The translations under genes and the position numbers were made by a program. A stretch of DNA of 24,022 bases from DAOTUL01 sp034437435 (GTDB lineage Bacteria; Chloroflexota; Anaerolineae; Aggregatilineales; Phototrophicaceae): NCBI GenBank assembly GCA_964417785.1, contig CAYQJO010000042.1, forward strand, positions 1 through 24,022, in the 5' to 3' direction. The notes beneath the pieces were generated by a model that saw only the letters and a program-made list of their open reading frames with translations, ran no database searches and was not told the DNA's origin. Each line of letters starts with the position of its first letter. Within the stretch, counting starts at the first letter, position 1. Below, one piece after another: positions 21,385 through 24,022 of the stretch.

Positions 21385-22290
21385 ATGCTCAGTTTATACA
21401 AGCTTGAAATTTTCGCAACAGCCGTTCAGGCCGGTAGTTTCAGCCGGGCAGCGGAGCGACTCTATTTGACCCAATCGGCCATCAGCCAGCATATTCAAGA
21501 CCTGGAGCGTGGGCTGGGAACCAAATTGTTCAATCGGGGTCGGCGTGGTGTGACTCTGACCGCTTCCGGGGAGAGTCTGTACGACTATACCCGCCAGATA
21601 TTGCGCCTGGTGGCGGAGGCCGAGAGCGTCGTGACCAATGTCGAGAATCTTGCAGAGGGGCAGGTCAATGTGGGGGCGACACCGGGTGTGAGCGCCTATT
21701 TGCTGCCGGGCTGGTTGCATCGCTTCCAGGCGCAGTATCCACAGTTCACTGTCTCCATGACCACCGGCGTCACAGCGGAAGTGGTGAATGCTGTGCTGGC
21801 GGAGCGTTCTGTTATCGGTTTTGTCGAAGGTGAACTTGATCGTTTTCAGCATGACCGTCTCGGTACTCAGGTTCTGGAGACAATCGAACTGGCTGTGATC
21901 GTCGGTCCATCGCATCCCTGGTGGGATGAGGCCGCGCTGCCAACTGGTACGCTAGAAGGGCAACCCTTTATCATGCGCCAGCAAGGTAGCCAGACCCGCT
22001 CCTGGGTGCAGAAGGTGCTGGAAGCCCGCGACTGCAAACCGCGCATTGTAGCGGAATTCGATAACCCGGAGTCGATTAAACATGCCGTGATTTCCGGGAT
22101 TGGCATCACCATCATGCCGGATTACGCCGTCAAGCGCGAAGTCGAGATGGGTTTGCTCAAAGCCATCACCATTGCCGATATGCCGCTGCAACGCACCCTC
22201 AAGCTCATCTGGGATACCGAAACGCCTTTTGGCCCGATCACCCGTGTCTTTCTGGATAGTTTGCCTTTTGCCATCACTCCGGTTGGATGA
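21385..22290 (+). CDS. LysR-family transcriptional regulator
   Basis: The protein is 301 residues, normal family length. The N-terminal winged helix-turn-helix (1-62) is typical: FATAVQAGSFSRAAERLYLTQSAISQHIQDLERGLGTKLFNR, then GVTLTASGE. The co-inducer domain covers about 88-295 with GATPGVSAYLLPGWLHRFQAQYP and a late GIGITIMPDYAV stretch. The domain resembles the CysL/CbbR-like branch, though the effector cannot be read. ATG 21385 has GGAAAG about 5 nt upstream. It is divergent from the rhodanese operon with a LysR site between them, so it probably regulates that operon and itself. Its last 17 nt overlap the convergent anti-sigma gene. Confidence 0.93.
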   Translation: MLSLYKLEIFATAVQAGSFSRAAERLYLTQSAISQHIQDLERGLGTKLFNRGRRGVTLTASGESLYDYTRQILRLVAEAESVVTNVENLAEGQVNVGATPGVSAYLLPGWLHRFQAQYPQFTVSMTTGVTAEVVNAVLAERSVIGFVEGELDRFQHDRLGTQVLETIELAVIVGPSHPWWDEAALPTGTLEGQPFIMRQQGSQTRSWVQKVLEARDCKPRIVAEFDNPESIKHAVISGIGITIMPDYAVKREVEMGLLKAITIADMPLQRTLKLIWDTETPFGPITRVFLDSLPFAITPVG

Positions 22291-23335
22291 TCTCTGGTGT
22301 CGTTTCTGGTGGTTGTGTCGGGATGATGTCGGGCAGCAGTGGGATGTCGCCGCATGCCCCGCTGCGCATACCGTCTGATGGATATACCCAGCCGATCCAG
22401 GTAGTTATGCCGTCGCTGTACCACACCCGGTTCCAGCCGAGTTCAGTCCGTCCGATAACCTCGACCGCGCTGGCGATGGTGGTCAGTATGGCGCTGTCGC
22501 GGGTTGGGCTGGCGTATAGACTGGCCGTCGTGATCTCTGGCGTCAGAATCAGAGTGCAGACAGTCCCCATAGTCGCTGGTGGTGCTACCATGACAGCCGC
22601 TTCAATTGCAGCCGACTCCAGTGCTTCCGGTTCAATCGGCTCAAGCATATCTGGATCGCCCATACCACCCAGTCCAGGCGGAACTACATCCGGCGGTGGC
22701 GGTAGCACCACGGGTTGGGTCGGGATGGCTGTTGGCGCTACGAAAGGTGACGCGATCACCAGTGGTTCAGTCGGCTGCGGAACGACAGGTGGCAGGATTG
22801 CCGTTGGCGGCTGTGTTGGGATAATGGGTACCGGTGTTGCCGTCGGTGCATTCAGCACACCGAGTTCGTGGGTGGGTGGCAGTGTGTTGGTCGGTGTGGC
22901 CGAGGGCGCATGACTGGCGGTCGCCGTCGCCTGTTGTGCGATCACCGGGCTGGATTTATCCGAAGGACCATTCATTAGAGCCACCAAAAGCCCCACAAAT
23001 ACGAGCAGCGCAATCACTGCGGCGGCCAGTGTCAGCGGCAGATTGATACGACGACGTGGTTGGGCCTGTTCCACCGGAAACGGAATTGCTTTATTCGGTG
23101 GCGGCGGGATATGGGATACCAACTGTGAACGCACTGTCGCACTCAACGGGGGCAAGCCACGCCCCCAGGTCTCGGCCTGTGCGCGGATGGCGCTGCCGAT
23201 GACGGCCCATTCTTCTATTTCGGCGCGGCAGTCCTGGCAGGTGGATAAGTGCGCTTCAAATTTATGCTTTTCCTCACCGGTGAGTGTATTGGCGATGTAA
23301 AACGGGATGAGGGCCTGCCAGTCTTCGTGACGCAT
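22274..23335 (-). CDS. Zinc-finger anti-sigma factor with C-terminal SH3b domain
   Basis: The protein is 353 residues. The N-terminal part has the zinc anti-sigma pattern FEAHLSTCQDC (H29, C33, C36), which holds an ECF sigma factor inactive in the cytoplasm. A proline-rich, basic stretch precedes one membrane span (about 98-121). The outside part is a long Thr/Pro-rich linker (130-225), an acidic stretch (MLEPIEPEALE) and an SH3b-like domain (about 257-325: SLYASPTRDSAILTTI, then GWNRVWYSDGITTWIGWV), a fold that often binds cell wall. It ends with a Pro/Thr tail. The ATG directly follows the sigma factor stop (TAAATG) with GAGGGGAGG upstream, so the pair is coupled. The wall-facing SH3b domain suggests it senses envelope state; the signal is unknown. 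Confidence 0.9.
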   Translation of the reverse strand: MRHEDWQALIPFYIANTLTGEEKHKFEAHLSTCQDCRAEIEEWAVIGSAIRAQAETWGRGLPPLSATVRSQLVSHIPPPPNKAIPFPVEQAQPRRRINLPLTLAAAVIALLVFVGLLVALMNGPSDKSSPVIAQQATATASHAPSATPTNTLPPTHELGVLNAPTATPVPIIPTQPPTAILPPVVPQPTEPLVIASPFVAPTAIPTQPVVLPPPPDVVPPGLGGMGDPDMLEPIEPEALESAAIEAAVMVAPPATMGTVCTLILTPEITTASLYASPTRDSAILTTIASAVEVIGRTELGWNRVWYSDGITTWIGWVYPSDGMRSGACGDIPLLPDIIPTQPPETTPEIIQPE

Positions 23336-23884
23336 TTACAACCTCCCCTCACTCGTCAGAACACGGCGCAGCGATTCTTTGGCCCGGTGCAGGCGGCTTT
23401 TGACCGTTCCAACGGGCGTGCCGAGGACTTCTGCGATTTCATTGCCGGTGAGTTGATGGTAAAAAACCAGAATCAATACCTCCCGGTGATCGGATGGCAG
23501 TGTATCAAGGGCTGCCTTTACCGCTTCATAACGATCTTGTTTGACCACGCGCTCCAGTGGGCCGGTTTCATCGCCGTGCAGGTCGAGTTCGTCGTTGAAC
23601 TCGACCACATCGGGCTTGCGCTTGCGATAGGTGTTGATGGCGCGATTGCGGGCGATGGTCAGCAGCCAGGTCAACACCTTACTGTCGCCACGAAAGCCCG
23701 CCGCATTGTGCCAGACGGCCAGCATGACATCCTGCAAAACCTCCTCAGCCACTTCACGGCTGTTGAGCCGCGCCACCAGGAAGTTGAGAACCGCCGGTCC
23801 ATAACGCGCATACAACTCATCCAGTGCTTGTGTACTGCCGTTGGCAATTGCCTGGATAAGGGCATGGTCAGGGTCTTGAATCAC
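23336..23884 (-). CDS. ECF-type RNA polymerase sigma factor
   Basis: The protein is 182 residues. Region 2 (about 20-90) is clear: ELYARYGPAVLNFLVARL, EEVLQDVMLAVW, and TWLLTIARNRAINTYRKRK for -10 recognition and melting. Region 4 (about 122-176) has LDTLPSDHREVLILVF, then ELTG-like TGNEIAEVLGTPVGTVKSRLHRAKESLRRVL, the -35 binding helix-turn-helix. There is no region 1.1 or 3, as expected for ECF factors. The start is GTG 23884 with GAGGG about 5 nt upstream; no better ATG exists. The next gene is its membrane anti-sigma factor. A GGAACC/GTCC promoter-like pair upstream hints at autoregulation. Confidence 0.93.
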   Translation of the reverse strand: MIQDPDHALIQAIANGSTQALDELYARYGPAVLNFLVARLNSREVAEEVLQDVMLAVWHNAAGFRGDSKVLTWLLTIARNRAINTYRKRKPDVVEFNDELDLHGDETGPLERVVKQDRYEAVKAALDTLPSDHREVLILVFYHQLTGNEIAEVLGTPVGTVKSRLHRAKESLRRVLTSEGRL

Positions 23885-23927
23885 CGCTACCCTCGTTTTG
23901 TGTCATGCTGTCAACGTCTGCATTATA

Positions 23928-23955
23928 GGACACAATTGGAGGGCAGTGGGGTTCC
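23928..23955 (-). promoter_or_regulatory. Possible ECF-type promoter of the sigma/anti-sigma operon
   Basis: On the minus strand GGAACC (23955-23950) and GTCC (23931-23928) are 18 nt apart, close to the GGAAC-N16/18-GTC form recognised by many ECF factors. A TATAAT (23927-23922) follows directly without a good matching -35, so a housekeeping promoter is an alternative. The element lies 44-71 nt before the GTG start. Confidence 0.35.
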
Positions 23956-24022
23956 AATTTCGACTGGAATTAGTTTTGCCGCAAGGTTTGCCCGCTATAG
24001 GTGGCTTCGGGGTCCGCGATGA

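Noticed and set aside
23249..24022. A plus-strand frame open to the window end, opposite the sigma and anti-sigma genes
   Set aside because: It mirrors two well-supported genes on the other strand; its composition is that of an antisense shadow.

Overview
The window looks like a chromosomal stretch from a Chloroflexota-type bacterium (Anaerolineae-like). This is inferred from style, not from a marker gene: GC-rich coding, surface proteins with Thr/Pro-rich linkers, a membrane Ser/Thr kinase ending in an NBR1-type Ig domain, a PMT-like glycosyltransferase, and an ECF sigma factor with a zinc-finger anti-sigma factor carrying an SH3b domain. I see no rRNA, tRNA, CRISPR array, insertion sequence or phage gene. 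Coding density is high and several genes overlap.

Region 1 (72-6907) is a cell-envelope cluster. On the minus strand, a membrane-anchored TolB-type propeller protein, an M23 (LytM) peptidase and a secreted five-module PPC protein follow one another. Divergent from them is a secreted protein with three LysM domains and a YkuD L,D-transpeptidase domain. A perfect 14-bp palindrome sits in the divergent spacer.

Region 2 (6904-9237, minus) pairs a PknB-like transmembrane kinase with an HD-domain protein; only 3 nt separate the two genes. Region 3 (9320-12968, minus) holds Mn-type superoxide dismutase, then the two subunits of class I fumarase, then class II fumarase, with hairpin terminators between the units. 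It places a superoxide-sensitive enzyme, its superoxide-insensitive counterpart and the protective dismutase side by side.

Region 4 (13182-18624) holds an EamA/DMT transporter, a PMT/ArnT-like glycosyltransferase with a 31-residue single-span membrane ORF nested in its 5' end, a CHAD-domain protein (minus), a DUF4177-like small protein and an SDR oxidoreductase with a C-terminal DUF2867-like domain.

Region 5 (18614-20470) is the most interesting part. A near-consensus promoter leads into a roughly 180-nt leader holding a five-codon ORF, a hairpin that would mask that ORF's start, and an intrinsic terminator just before an ABC-F ATPase gene. This is the layout of antibiotic-responsive ribosome-mediated attenuation.

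Region 6 (20502-22290) has two tandem rhodaneses, one cytoplasmic and one membrane-anchored, divergent from a LysR regulator with a textbook LysR-type site between them. Region 7 (22274-23955, minus) is an ECF sigma/anti-sigma pair with a possible self-regulated promoter. The window ends in its upstream region with no further gene visible.
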